Below are positions 35,734-44,482 of a stretch of 64,000 nucleotides of DNA, piece after piece (the stretch's first letter is position 1; each line of letters begins with the position of its first letter). The position numbers and the translations under genes were made by a program. The stretch covers positions 3,100,001 to 3,164,000 of the forward strand of contig NZ_CP060137.1 of the NCBI RefSeq assembly GCF_014235785.1, read 5' to 3'. The notes under the pieces were generated by a model. That model saw only the letters and a list, made by a program, of their open reading frames with translations, had not been told where the DNA came from and did no database searches. Origin of the DNA: Bacillus sp. PAMC26568. GTDB taxonomy: Bacteria > Bacillota > Bacilli > Bacillales > Bacillaceae.

Positions 35734-36609
35734 CTATTTCACTGCTGAATTTTGATTTTCATATGTGTAAAAACCCTTGCCGGTTTTTCTGCCGAGCTCC
35801 CCTTTTTCTACTTTTTCCTGGACGATCTTGGCAGGCTTATCCTTCTCATCTCCGCTTTCCTCATAGCGCTGCATTCTCACAAAATAGTTCACATCAACGC
35901 CGGTCAGATCCATTAAGGCGAAGGGGCCAATCGGATGATTAAGCGCTTTTGTACATACAAGATCAATTTCTTCATGGCTGGCATAGCCATTTTCAAGCAG
36001 GTACACGGCTTCATCCATCAGCTTTCCTAATATGCGGTTGGCAATAAATCCTGAAATTTCTTTATTCAATAAAACGGGCAGCTTATTAATCTTTTTTACA
36101 AAGTCCATCGACGTTTGAGCTGTTTCTTCAGAAGTGTGCGGACCTTTCACAACCTCTACAAGCTCCATGACTAGCGCTGGATTGAAGAAATGAATGTTGC
36201 AGACCTTATCAGGACGTCCCGTTACATCCGCTATTTTTGAACTGACAATTGTTGAGCTGTTTGTGGCTAAAATAGCATGCGGCTTTGTCATTTCATCCAG
36301 CTTCTTAAAGAGCTCTCTTTTCACATCGAGCTTTTCAACGATTGCTTCGATAACCATATCTGATTCTGTTAACTCTTCAAGGGATGTGGTAAAAGAGATT
36401 CTCTGAAAAGCGGATTCCACTTCCCCAGCAGTGAACCTGCCCTTTTTAATCCGCTTCTCCATTTGCATGTCCAAAAAAACCTTTGCTTTTTCCAGACTTT
36501 CCGCGCTAACATCCTGTAATGTGACAGGATAGCCGGCTAAAGAACATACCATTGCAATTTGCGAGCCCATCGTTCCTGCTCCGATAACAGCTACTTTATT
36601 AATTTCCAT
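35734..36609 (-). CDS. 3-hydroxybutyryl-CoA dehydrogenase, copy B (Hbd/MmgB-like)
   Basis: A 291-residue NAD(P)-dependent enzyme. The GAGTMGSQIA nucleotide motif is at residues 10-19, the catalytic histidine in NIHFFNPALVMELVEV, and the C-terminal domain in NHPIGPFALMDLTGVD. It overlaps the ligase gene by 11 bp. Two adjacent hydroxyacyl-CoA dehydrogenases suggest handling of two classes of acyl chain. Confidence 0.9.
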   Translation of the reverse strand: MEINKVAVIGAGTMGSQIAMVCSLAGYPVTLQDVSAESLEKAKVFLDMQMEKRIKKGRFTAGEVESAFQRISFTTSLEELTESDMVIEAIVEKLDVKRELFKKLDEMTKPHAILATNSSTIVSSKIADVTGRPDKVCNIHFFNPALVMELVEVVKGPHTSEETAQTSMDFVKKINKLPVLLNKEISGFIANRILGKLMDEAVYLLENGYASHEEIDLVCTKALNHPIGPFALMDLTGVDVNYFVRMQRYEESGDEKDKPAKIVQEKVEKGELGRKTGKGFYTYENQNSAVK

Positions 36610-38215
36610 TTTGAGAATCCCCTCTCTCTGATTCTTCTTTAATCAGCAATCGTTTTAATAGTTTGCCAACCGTATTTCGCGGAAGACTGTCTCTCACTTC
36701 AAACTGCTTTGGAACTTTATATGGCGTTAATTTCGTATAGCAATAGCCCTTTAGCTCATCTTTATCAATGGTCTTTCCATCCTTTGGAACAACATACGCT
36801 TTCACTCTTTCCCCATGTTCCTCGTCAGGAAGACCGACAACTGCTGCTTCTTTTACATCAGGGTGTTCATACAAAACACCTTCAATCTCCTGGGGATAAA
36901 TATTAAATCCGCCAAGAATGATCATTTCTTTTTTTCTGCCAACGATGTAGAAGTACCCTTCTTCATCCATCGTTGCCAGATCACCTGTATAAAGCCAGCC
37001 ATTTTTAAGAGATGCATGTGTTTCCACTTCATTATTCCAATAGCCCTTCATAATCTGTGGGCCCTTAATTAAAAGCTCCCCAACACTTTTAGGGCCAAGC
37101 TCCTGATTATCATCATCAATAATGATGCAATCTGTTTCAGGAACAGGGATTCCGATGCTGCCTATCTTTCTTTTCCCAAACGGCGGATTGCGGTGTGTTG
37201 TAGGAGAAGCTTCTGACAGCCCAAATCCTTCTCCAATCCGAGTTCCTGTGAGCTGTTCAAAGCGCTGAATTATTTCTACTGGAAGCGGAGCAGATCCTGA
37301 TGAGCACAGTTTTAAACAATTCAGTTTTGCTTCCTCAATTTCCGGGTGATTCACGAATGCAATATACATTTTAGGCACCCCTGGGAAAAAAGTAGGGCGA
37401 TGTGTTTTCACTTTTTTCAGCACATCATCAATATCAAACTTCCTGAACAAAAGAAGTCTCCCTCCGATGAAGATTCCAAGATTCATGCCGCTTGTCATGG
37501 CGTACACATGGTAGAGCGGAGTGGCGATTAAGACCGTTTCTTCTCCTTGAATCATAGAGTCCCCGTACATTAAATAGCTTTGATAGACGTTCGCAGTCAG
37601 ATTGAAATGTGTCAGCATCGCGCCCTTCATTTTCCCCGTCGTGCCGCCTGTGTACTGAATGACGGCAACCTCTTTTTTTGCATCGATTGCTGCGGGACTT
37701 TTCAAAGGAATCTTGCAGGCTATCAGGTCCTCCAGATTGTGATAACGCTCGTCTGATTCTGTCATTTGAGATGCCATCATTTGTTTAAAAACGTACAAAT
37801 CGCTGACTTCATTTATTGTTCTTCTGCCAAGACTGTCGGCAGCAATATAGGACACTTCTGCGTCTGTAACGATTTGCAGCAATTCCCTTGCTGTGTACAT
37901 AGGATTGATTTGAACAACAATCAATCCTAGTGCATGGGCAGCATAGTAGAAAATCACATAATCAGGATGATTGGCAAGCATTAATCCGATACGCTCCCCT
38001 TTTTTGAAGCCCATTTCGTCCCATTTTCCAGCAAGATGATCTACTTTTGTCTTTAATTCCGCATAAGATGTTTCCTCATTTTCAAATATAATCGCCGTTT
38101 GATCTCCATAACGTTCAGCTGTTTTCTCAAGAAATAAATAGATGGATTGTTCAGGAATATGAACATCCTGATGCTGGTAAAAGGAATGCCACGGGCGATG
38201 AATGGTTCGCTCCAA
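36599..38215 (-). CDS. Acyl-CoA ligase (long-chain fatty-acid-CoA ligase type)
   Basis: A 538-residue AMP-forming synthetase that activates a carboxylic acid with ATP and CoA. The phosphate loop is YTGGTTGKMKG, the adenine motif GEGFGLSEASPTTH, the hinge region YTGDLATMDEEGYFYIVGR, and the catalytic lysine in NTVGKLLKR. The start is TTG at 38215, after AAGGAGGAGG. The position between the MFS carrier and dehydrogenases fits uptake and activation of an external acid; the chain length is not predictable. Confidence 0.92.
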   Translation of the reverse strand: MERTIHRPWHSFYQHQDVHIPEQSIYLFLEKTAERYGDQTAIIFENEETSYAELKTKVDHLAGKWDEMGFKKGERIGLMLANHPDYVIFYYAAHALGLIVVQINPMYTARELLQIVTDAEVSYIAADSLGRRTINEVSDLYVFKQMMASQMTESDERYHNLEDLIACKIPLKSPAAIDAKKEVAVIQYTGGTTGKMKGAMLTHFNLTANVYQSYLMYGDSMIQGEETVLIATPLYHVYAMTSGMNLGIFIGGRLLLFRKFDIDDVLKKVKTHRPTFFPGVPKMYIAFVNHPEIEEAKLNCLKLCSSGSAPLPVEIIQRFEQLTGTRIGEGFGLSEASPTTHRNPPFGKRKIGSIGIPVPETDCIIIDDDNQELGPKSVGELLIKGPQIMKGYWNNEVETHASLKNGWLYTGDLATMDEEGYFYIVGRKKEMIILGGFNIYPQEIEGVLYEHPDVKEAAVVGLPDEEHGERVKAYVVPKDGKTIDKDELKGYCYTKLTPYKVPKQFEVRDSLPRNTVGKLLKRLLIKEESERGDSQNGN

Positions 38216-38227
38216 GAAACCTCCTCC

Positions 38228-39493
38228 TTACTTTCCGATTGCTGAATTGTTTTCGGCTTCAAAATGCATCGTTGATTGAGGCCTTACGAAAACAGTAAAC
38301 AAAATTCCAAATAACGTGATCAGCCCCGCCATGAAGATGATAGACAAATCAAATCCTGCTGTACTATTTTCACCAGACGATCCGACAATGTAGCCTGTAA
38401 TCAAAGGTCCAACGATTCCTGCAAGATTGCCGGATGATGTTAAAATACTCGTCATCAGACCGCCGCGTTCAGGAAGTAATTGAATGATAATAGTTGGTCC
38501 GATCGTTAAGATGGCATACGTTAGACCCTTAGCAAAACACATGGCAATGATAACCCAGACTGCGTTTTGAATGATTGCCGTAGATGCAAGCAATAAAGCT
38601 CCAACGATCATGGCTAGTCCCACAACGTACACTCTAGATATGCGCCAATCTTTATTGCGCTTAAACATGCGGTCAGATAGTACCGAAACCCCTATATAGA
38701 TTCCCACTGATGCAACCCCGATGCCAGAAACAGCATACCCCATCTCAATGTTCGACATGTTTACGATTTTAACGAGGTAAACCGGAAGCCAAACCGCAAA
38801 CCAGACAACAAGCAGGTACGTTGAAAAATAAGCAAGTGTTGTAAATAAAGCGGATGGCTTAGATAACATCAGCAGAAATGCTTTAATATCAAGCTTCTCA
38901 AGCTGCTTCTTTTTTGGCATTTCGTCTTCTTCCAGTTCTTCTGCTTTTGGAACATCTCTCGTAAATTGAATCAGAACGAACCAGACGATACTCGCAACTC
39001 CCAAAAATGCAAATGCCATCCGCCAGCCAAATATATGGATGAGTGCTACAAGAATGGGAGCTGCGACCATCGCACCTAATGTAGCCCCTGATACGACAAC
39101 TGAATTTGCAAGCCCGCGAAGCTTTGGCGGAAACCACGTATTTGCATGGTTATAAGCAATTGGGCTAAACGGACCCTCGAATGCTCCAAGCAAAAACCGG
39201 TAAAGCAGCAGCAATGGCAGACCGGCAATGGCGAGCACGCCTATTTGTAAAACAGCCCATGTAAGCATAAGGAATCCTAAAACTTTTTTAGCGCCCACCC
39301 GGTCAGCCCAGGCTGCACCGAAAATTCCTGTCACTGGATACAGCCAATAATAGCTGCTGCCGACAATACCCCAATCTGCATACGAAAGATTAAATTCCTT
39401 CATGATCGGAACAGCTGCAAGCCCTGTAATCGACTTATCCGCAAAGTTAATGAACATCCCAAAAAACAGTAAAACAAGCACAACCCAGCGCAT
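38228..39493 (-). CDS. MFS transporter, probable carboxylate carrier
   Basis: A 421-residue, 12-helix major-facilitator protein. The loop motif WADRVGAKKVLG after helix 2 and FEGPFSPIAYNHANTWFPP in helix 4 resemble the anion:cation symporter branch. Between the two halves is a charged loop, KAEELEEDEMPKKKQ. It starts after AGGGGGAG. Embedded in a beta-oxidation operon directly before the ligase, it probably imports the operon substrate, a fatty or other aliphatic acid. Confidence 0.88.
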   Translation of the reverse strand: MRWVVLVLLFFGMFINFADKSITGLAAVPIMKEFNLSYADWGIVGSSYYWLYPVTGIFGAAWADRVGAKKVLGFLMLTWAVLQIGVLAIAGLPLLLLYRFLLGAFEGPFSPIAYNHANTWFPPKLRGLANSVVVSGATLGAMVAAPILVALIHIFGWRMAFAFLGVASIVWFVLIQFTRDVPKAEELEEDEMPKKKQLEKLDIKAFLLMLSKPSALFTTLAYFSTYLLVVWFAVWLPVYLVKIVNMSNIEMGYAVSGIGVASVGIYIGVSVLSDRMFKRNKDWRISRVYVVGLAMIVGALLLASTAIIQNAVWVIIAMCFAKGLTYAILTIGPTIIIQLLPERGGLMTSILTSSGNLAGIVGPLITGYIVGSSGENSTAGFDLSIIFMAGLITLFGILFTVFVRPQSTMHFEAENNSAIGK

Positions 39494-39517
39494 CTAACTC
39501 CCCCTATCCGCTCTGAC

Positions 39518-40666
39518 TCAATTTTCTTCAAGTACTCTTCTGGCGATAATCAGCCTCTGAATTTCATTTGTGCCTTCATAAATTTTCGTAATTCGTGCAT
39601 CCCGATAATAACGTTCAACCGGATAATCCGACACATAGCCCATGCCGCCGTGAATCTGTACCGCCTTGTCTGCGACCCGGTTAAATACATCTGAAGCAAA
39701 TAGCTTAGCCATCGATGCTTCCTTTATCACCTTTTTGCCTTCATCAATCATCGAAGCAGCCATATAGGTAAGTGTTCTGGCAGCTTCCGTTTCCGTCGCC
39801 ATGTCCGCAAGCATCCATTGAATCGCCTGATTGTCTGCGATCGGTTTGCCGAATTGGATTCGTTCTTTTGCATAATTTGCTGAAAGCGCTATCAACTTGT
39901 CGCACGATCCAACAGCTCTTGCAGCAAGTCCGACACGGCCCTCACTCAGGATTTTCAAAGCCGACATATAGCCCATTCCAATTTCTCCAATAACATTTTC
40001 CTCCGGCAAGGCACAATCTTCAAAAATCAATTGAGCTGTATGCGATCCTCGAAGCCCCATCTTTTTATCCTTTTTTCCAACCATGAATCCCGGAAAATCT
40101 TTTTCTACCAGAAATGCCGTAATACCGCCCTTCGCACCTTTTTCCTTATCCGTTAGCGCAAAAACAGTAAACACATCTGCAACAGGTGCATTCGTAATAA
40201 AATGTTTTGTCCCGTTTAGAACCCACTGATTTCCTCGTTTCTCGGCACGCGTTGCCAAGTTGGTTGCATCTGAACCAGCTCCTGGCTCAGACAAAGCGAA
40301 AGCGGCGATTTTCTTTCCTGCAGCCATGTCAGGCAAATACTTTTGCTTCAGCTGCTCAGAAGCAAGCTTTACCAAACCTGTGCTCCCGATTCCTGTATGT
40401 GCACTGATTAAGCTGACAAACCCGTTATGCGTATGTCCAAGCTGCTCAAGCACGACAGCTTTGCCAACTGCATTCAGTCCGATCCCTCCGTACTCTTCAG
40501 GAATGCTGATGCCGAAAAGCCCCAAGTCCTTCGCCTGCTCAACTAAATGATCTGGAATCCTGTCCTCATCCTCAATCTGCTGAGCATAAGGCTCAACCTC
40601 ATTCTCCACAAAACTCTTCACCATTTTTTTCATTTGTTCGATTTCCTGTGTTACCGTTGTTTGCAT
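39518..40666 (-). CDS. Acyl-CoA dehydrogenase, first gene of the sigma-54 operon
   Basis: A 382-residue FAD-dependent dehydrogenase. The FALSEPGAGSDATNL and KHFITNA motifs bind FAD and substrate, and the catalytic glutamate is in RITKIYEGTNEIQ. It starts at ATG 40666 after AAAAGGGGG. A sigma-54 promoter lies 37 bp upstream, so this gene begins the transcript that runs to about 31350. It is about as long as, and similar in sequence to, the second dehydrogenase at 33745. Confidence 0.92.
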   Translation of the reverse strand: MQTTVTQEIEQMKKMVKSFVENEVEPYAQQIEDEDRIPDHLVEQAKDLGLFGISIPEEYGGIGLNAVGKAVVLEQLGHTHNGFVSLISAHTGIGSTGLVKLASEQLKQKYLPDMAAGKKIAAFALSEPGAGSDATNLATRAEKRGNQWVLNGTKHFITNAPVADVFTVFALTDKEKGAKGGITAFLVEKDFPGFMVGKKDKKMGLRGSHTAQLIFEDCALPEENVIGEIGMGYMSALKILSEGRVGLAARAVGSCDKLIALSANYAKERIQFGKPIADNQAIQWMLADMATETEAARTLTYMAASMIDEGKKVIKEASMAKLFASDVFNRVADKAVQIHGGMGYVSDYPVERYYRDARITKIYEGTNEIQRLIIARRVLEEN

Positions 40667-40702
40667 ATGTATATCCCCCTTTTATGATACTTGCTATAGT
40701 AG

Positions 40703-40720
40703 ATGCAAGAAGTGTGCCAA
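40703..40720 (-). promoter_or_regulatory. Sigma-54 (SigL) -24/-12 promoter of the fatty-acid operon
   Basis: On the minus strand TTGGCACACTTCTTGCAT fits the sigma-54 consensus TGGCAC-N5-TTGCW exactly, with GG and GC at the required 10-base distance. It ends 37 bp before the first start codon. Three palindromes upstream and a sigma-54 activator gene 4.5 kb away complete the system. Confidence 0.92.
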
Positions 40721-40760
40721 GCTTGCGGTTCGCGCAGCAGTTAACCTGATGAAATGGAGT

Positions 40761-40840
40761 GATTCAAATTTGAATTGCCCGAGGTTAGATTGCTGTTGCT
40801 ATGTGATTCATTTTTGAATCAGTGGATTCAGGATTGAATT
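40761..40840. promoter_or_regulatory. Three enhancer palindromes (UAS) for the sigma-54 activator
   Basis: GATTCA-N4-TGAATT at 40761-40776, GATTCA-N4-TGAATC at 40805-40820 and GATTCA-N4-TGAATT at 40825-40840 share identical spacing. They lie 41 to 137 bp upstream of the -24 element, on successive helical faces (44 and 20 bp apart). This is the classical layout of enhancer sites bound by NtrC-type activators. Confidence 0.82.
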
Positions 40841-40857
40841 ACGTTCTTAAGAATGCA

Positions 40858-40886
40858 GAAAACCGGTCAGCAATTGACCGGTTTTA
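40858..40886 (-). terminator. Terminator of the ECF sigma/anti-sigma operon
   Basis: AAACCGGTCA and TGACCGGTTT pair around GCAAT, with four T residues on the minus strand. It lies about 100 bp after the anti-sigma stop; the bases between hold no gene. Confidence 0.7.
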
Positions 40887-40986
40887 GGTGTATAAGCATT
40901 GATCCAACAGATTTTTTCATATTGCTGCAATCTATTTTGATTCAGTGCGGATAAAATCTTTTCCTTTGCATTGTTCCAATTATTCC

Positions 40987-42345
40987 CTAATCATTATTTA
41001 TCATCACTCGTAACGGCTCCATCTTCATTGGCTCTGCATTTATGCTGAAGATTCCAAAAGGCACGGATATGGAAAACTCACTGCTATTAAAATCATCCGG
41101 GACACTAAACCTCGATTGAAACTGCATTTTTTCCTTATCAATCAGTTTCCCCTGGTTTCCATAAATAATTGATTTGCCTTTTTCTAATGAGATTGAATCT
41201 GCAAAATTAACTAAAATATCTTCCTTATAATCAGACGCTTTCACATTTTCCACACGATAATCAAGGATCAGCTCGGTTCCTTTTTTTTCTATCGAATTTA
41301 TCTCAATCTTATACTCAAATCGTTTACTTTCCACTTTAAATGGTGCAGATTTTATCGATTCTAAGATCCGTGGTTCATCTCGTTCTACTTCTGGATAAAT
41401 CATTAAGAACTTACTCTCATTTGACATTTTATTTGTAAACAAATAGCGGACTTGTTCTAGCAGCATTCCATTTTTTTCCTCTTTCTGCAGAATATCTCCA
41501 TGACTCGGTGAAAACTCTCTTCCCTGATCATCGATAACATGAATCGTGATTTGATCATCTTCACCAGATAGCGGAAACATCGTTTCATATTCGAGCATGG
41601 TTGTTGCTTTTCCCATAGTGATTGATTTCATATTTAAAGTGTAATTCCCAACTTCCGATTTACCCATTACAGCAATTGTTTCAGGCGGGATTTGTTTCAC
41701 TGGAACATTGAATTTCCATTCTCCTTTTTGACCTGCCATATAATAGAATGTTAATGGCAATGTGAAATCTGACGGCAAATCCTTACTCGGATTATGCAAT
41801 TCCATCGACCCAATGTATCCCTTTTCCGTTTTAACAATTCCAGAGTGTCCCCCTGACCATTGCTTTGATTCACTGCCATCAAAGAGATAATGACTGTAGC
41901 CGCTTACTGGATCGTTTGCTCCTTCCACCCATTTTTCAGGAAGAGAATCGCCTTCTGCCTTAAATGTCACACCGACGACATTTCCGTCAAAAAAGACACT
42001 GGTCAGTGTAACACTTACTCCATTGCTTGTTGCTTTTTCATTCAGTTCTGTCACTAAGTTACTTGCAGATAATTCTTTTCCAATAGAAAAAGAGAAGTTT
42101 TCATAGATTGAACCTAATAATGGAACACTTGCCAATACATTCGTTACAGGAGCGAAAACAAATCCAGATGCTAATACGATTGATGCTGCCGCTGCTGAAA
42201 GAATAGCAGCTGACTTTCCAGTGAATCGTCTCTTAAAACGCTTTTGTTCTTTCCCAGCCTTAATCCCGCAATCAATCGCAGAAAAAATTTCATCTTCAGG
42301 CAATTCAATTTCTGCTAATTGACTATTAAACCATTTTTTGTCCAT
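40987..42345 (-). CDS. Membrane-anchored DUF4179-type anti-sigma factor
   Basis: A 452-residue protein. A short cytoplasmic N-terminal region with LPEDEIFSAIDCGIKAGK is followed by one membrane helix (about residues 48-70, AAILSAAAASIVLASGFVF) and a large extracellular domain of DUF4179 type. The gene overlaps the ECF sigma gene by 20 bp, the usual sigma/anti-sigma arrangement. The Shine-Dalgarno GAAGGAGGG fixes the start at 42345, not 42369. It is inferred to hold the sigma factor at the membrane until an envelope signal releases it. Confidence 0.82.
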   Translation of the reverse strand: MDKKWFNSQLAEIELPEDEIFSAIDCGIKAGKEQKRFKRRFTGKSAAILSAAAASIVLASGFVFAPVTNVLASVPLLGSIYENFSFSIGKELSASNLVTELNEKATSNGVSVTLTSVFFDGNVVGVTFKAEGDSLPEKWVEGANDPVSGYSHYLFDGSESKQWSGGHSGIVKTEKGYIGSMELHNPSKDLPSDFTLPLTFYYMAGQKGEWKFNVPVKQIPPETIAVMGKSEVGNYTLNMKSITMGKATTMLEYETMFPLSGEDDQITIHVIDDQGREFSPSHGDILQKEEKNGMLLEQVRYLFTNKMSNESKFLMIYPEVERDEPRILESIKSAPFKVESKRFEYKIEINSIEKKGTELILDYRVENVKASDYKEDILVNFADSISLEKGKSIIYGNQGKLIDKEKMQFQSRFSVPDDFNSSEFSISVPFGIFSINAEPMKMEPLRVMINND

Positions 42346-42856
42346 ATTGATGCCCTCCTTCGAGCACATGCTTCAGCTCTGCTTTTGCTCTGCGCAAATA
42401 TGTCTTGATCGTTCCCTCAGGTTTTTTCATGGTTTCAGCGATCGTGCGGATGGATAAATCATGGTAATAGAATAAAATAATAACGGTTTGATAGTGATGA
42501 TTTAAGGTAGAAATAGCATATGGGAGATCGAGCTCGCTTTCTTTATTCACAGCCGCCTTATTTTCAAAAAATGCACTTTCTATTAATACGACTTTTTTCT
42601 TCTTCTTCAGAAATTCATAAGCAGTGCGGATTAATATTTTCGTCAGCCAAGTACTGAAATACTCAGGCTGCTTTAAGCTCCCTATTGAAACAAATGCTTT
42701 GCAAACTGTATCCTGAAGAATATCGAGGGCATCTTCTTTATTTCGAACATATAAAAAAGCCGTTTTATATAGTTTGGCACTCTCTATTTTTATTAGCTCT
42801 TCAAATGCATCTTCATTCCCTTTTATTGCTTTTTTAACCGTATATAAATGATTCAC
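42326..42856 (-). CDS. ECF-type RNA polymerase sigma factor
   Basis: A 176-residue sigma-70-family protein with only regions 2 and 4. Region 2 contains NKEDALDILQDTVCKAF and the -10-recognising helix around FSTWLTKILIRTAYEFL. Region 4 contains LSIRTIAETMKKPEGTIKTYL. The start is the GTG at 42856, with AAAGGAGAGG upstream; the in-frame codon at 42874 lies before that site. It is closest in type to SigV-like factors. Its promoter carries a sequence like its own family's targets. Confidence 0.88.
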   Translation of the reverse strand: MNHLYTVKKAIKGNEDAFEELIKIESAKLYKTAFLYVRNKEDALDILQDTVCKAFVSIGSLKQPEYFSTWLTKILIRTAYEFLKKKKKVVLIESAFFENKAAVNKESELDLPYAISTLNHHYQTVIILFYYHDLSIRTIAETMKKPEGTIKTYLRRAKAELKHVLEGGHQYGQKMV

Positions 42857-42878
42857 GCTTTCCTCTCCTTTCACATGT

Positions 42879-42907
42879 TAGAGGAATCCTTTATGAGAAA
42901 AGTTTCA
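42879..42907 (-). promoter_or_regulatory. Probable autoregulated ECF promoter
   Basis: On the minus strand TGAAAC, a 17-base spacer and CCTCTA resemble the TGAAAC / CGTCTA promoters of ECF sigma factors in Bacillus. It lies 22 bp before the sigma gene start. Confidence 0.55.
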
Positions 42908-42985
42908 AAAATTAAAATCTACGTCATTATACAAAAACTTGTAAAAAAGTGGTATCATTTTTTCATATGAAAGGGGTTGTTGCTA

Positions 42986-44116
42986 ATGGCCGTTTTACCC
43001 CGCAGCACGATGATCGAAGCGATGCTTTCAGGTGACAAAGCTTTTGATGGTTTGTTTTACACTGGAGTGAAAACCACCAAAATCTATTGTTTGCCTTCTT
43101 GTTATGCAAAAAAACCGTTTCCTGAGAATGTTGTGTTTTTCCATTCAGCAGATGAAGCTGAAAAACATCACTTCCGAGCATGTAAAAAATGTTTTCCTGA
43201 TCTGCCGGCAGGCATATGGATTGACCATAAAAATCATATAGAGCTCGTGCCTCCAAGTGATTTTAACTTCCAAGAATGTCTTGTGTTTTTAGGAAGATCT
43301 GACGCTGAAGTGCTTCACCTCATTCATGAAAACTCATTCTTTAAATGTATAAAAATTAAAGAAAAAAAGATTTTGATAAAAGTATCTATGAAGCAGGAAA
43401 AACTAGTAATTGAGTTTCCTGATGTTCTACCAAACAAGTTCAGCCGATTACAAGCAGCTAAATACATTTGGAACTTGTTTGATTTAGATCGTGACATGAA
43501 GCCTTTTTATGAGCTTGCTGAAAAAGATGCACTATTAAATACAGTCGTCTCTACACATCATGGACTCCGCATTATTGGAATTCCTGATTTGTTCGAGGCG
43601 TTAACATGGGCCATTATAGGACAGCAGATTAACCTGAATTTCGCCTATACGTTAAAAAGAAGATTGACTGAGGTGTATGGAGAGGACTACGAGTTTGATG
43701 GTAAAACGATGTGGATTTTTCCCAAGCCAGAAATCATTGCCGCCTTACATGTTTCGGATCTGCAAAAACTTCAATTCACAACGAGAAAAGCAGAATATAT
43801 TCTTGGAATCGCCCGTTCGATATCTGATGGAACCTTATCTAAAGAACAGCTGCTTTTATTAGAAAAAGAAGAAGCCAGGGCTTTCCTATTAAGCATCAGA
43901 GGGATAGGAGGCTGGACAGCTGACTACGTATTGATGAAATGCTTGAAAGATCCAGCAGCTTTTCCGATTGCAGATGTGGGACTTCACAATGCGATAAAAG
44001 CTCAGCTTGATTTAGAGCGTAAACCTTCAATAGAGGAAATTCTGAAGCTTTCTGCCGGATGGAAAGGATTGGAAGCGTATGCGGTTTTTTATTTATGGAG
44101 GTCGTTGTATAAATGA
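42986..44116 (+). CDS. Ada zinc-domain/AlkA fusion DNA glycosylase
   Basis: A 376-residue DNA-repair protein. Residues 5-75 form an Ada-type zinc domain with four cysteines, C35, C39, C66 and C69, of which one normally takes methyl groups from DNA phosphotriesters. The rest is an AlkA-type 3-methyladenine glycosylase with the helix-hairpin-helix LLSIRGIGGWTADYVLM and the catalytic aspartate in FPIADVGLHNAI. The AraC-type helix-turn-helix that normally follows the Ada zinc domain is absent. The ATG at 42986 is nine bases after AAAGGGG and is preferred to the TTG codons next to it. It is divergent from the ECF sigma gene. Confidence 0.87.
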   Translation: MAVLPRSTMIEAMLSGDKAFDGLFYTGVKTTKIYCLPSCYAKKPFPENVVFFHSADEAEKHHFRACKKCFPDLPAGIWIDHKNHIELVPPSDFNFQECLVFLGRSDAEVLHLIHENSFFKCIKIKEKKILIKVSMKQEKLVIEFPDVLPNKFSRLQAAKYIWNLFDLDRDMKPFYELAEKDALLNTVVSTHHGLRIIGIPDLFEALTWAIIGQQINLNFAYTLKRRLTEVYGEDYEFDGKTMWIFPKPEIIAALHVSDLQKLQFTTRKAEYILGIARSISDGTLSKEQLLLLEKEEARAFLLSIRGIGGWTADYVLMKCLKDPAAFPIADVGLHNAIKAQLDLERKPSIEEILKLSAGWKGLEAYAVFYLWRSLYK

Positions 44117-44398
44117 AAAAAAAGAAGATATTTACAGGAATCCTGGTCTTTCATGCTAGCAGGAGTCATTTTTTATTATTGCGGTTATTATCAGTCGTCC
44201 CAAACGGTTGACGATTTTCCTGTACCGGTCAGCGCCACCCTATTAAAGTTGTCAAAAGACGGGAGCTTTGAGGAGTACACCTGGTCGCTCGCTTCAGAAG
44301 AGGATGGCCTTATCTCGCAGCCATTCGGCTTTGGGGATGGGAAAAAGCAGAGAGGATGGGCGGCACAAGAGCTTTTGAAAAGAATGGCAAACAAGTAA
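44113..44398 (+). pseudogene. Small membrane-anchored protein with an apparent frameshift
   Basis: An ATG at 44113 overlaps the stop of the glycosylase gene (ATGA) and encodes MKKKKIFTGILVF. The hydrophobic segment continues in another frame as MLAGVIFYYCGYYQSS from 44153 and then about 65 more polar residues. Removing one base near 44152 would restore a single frame of about 94 codons with a complete membrane helix. The downstream frame has no ribosome site of its own. It is either a recent pseudogene, a sequencing error or a programmed shift. The family is unknown. Confidence 0.55.
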
Positions 44399-44450
44399 GC
44401 GTAACCTCTCTAAAAGACTCTCTATTTATCAACACACCTACGGAAGAATA

Positions 44451-44482
44451 GAAAAAGCTCAGCAGCGGCTGAGCTTTTTCTT
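44451..44482. terminator. Bidirectional terminator before ctaM
   Basis: A 13-bp perfect stem, GAAAAAGCTCAGC with GCTGAGCTTTTTC, and a 4-base loop between convergent genes. Confidence 0.9.
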
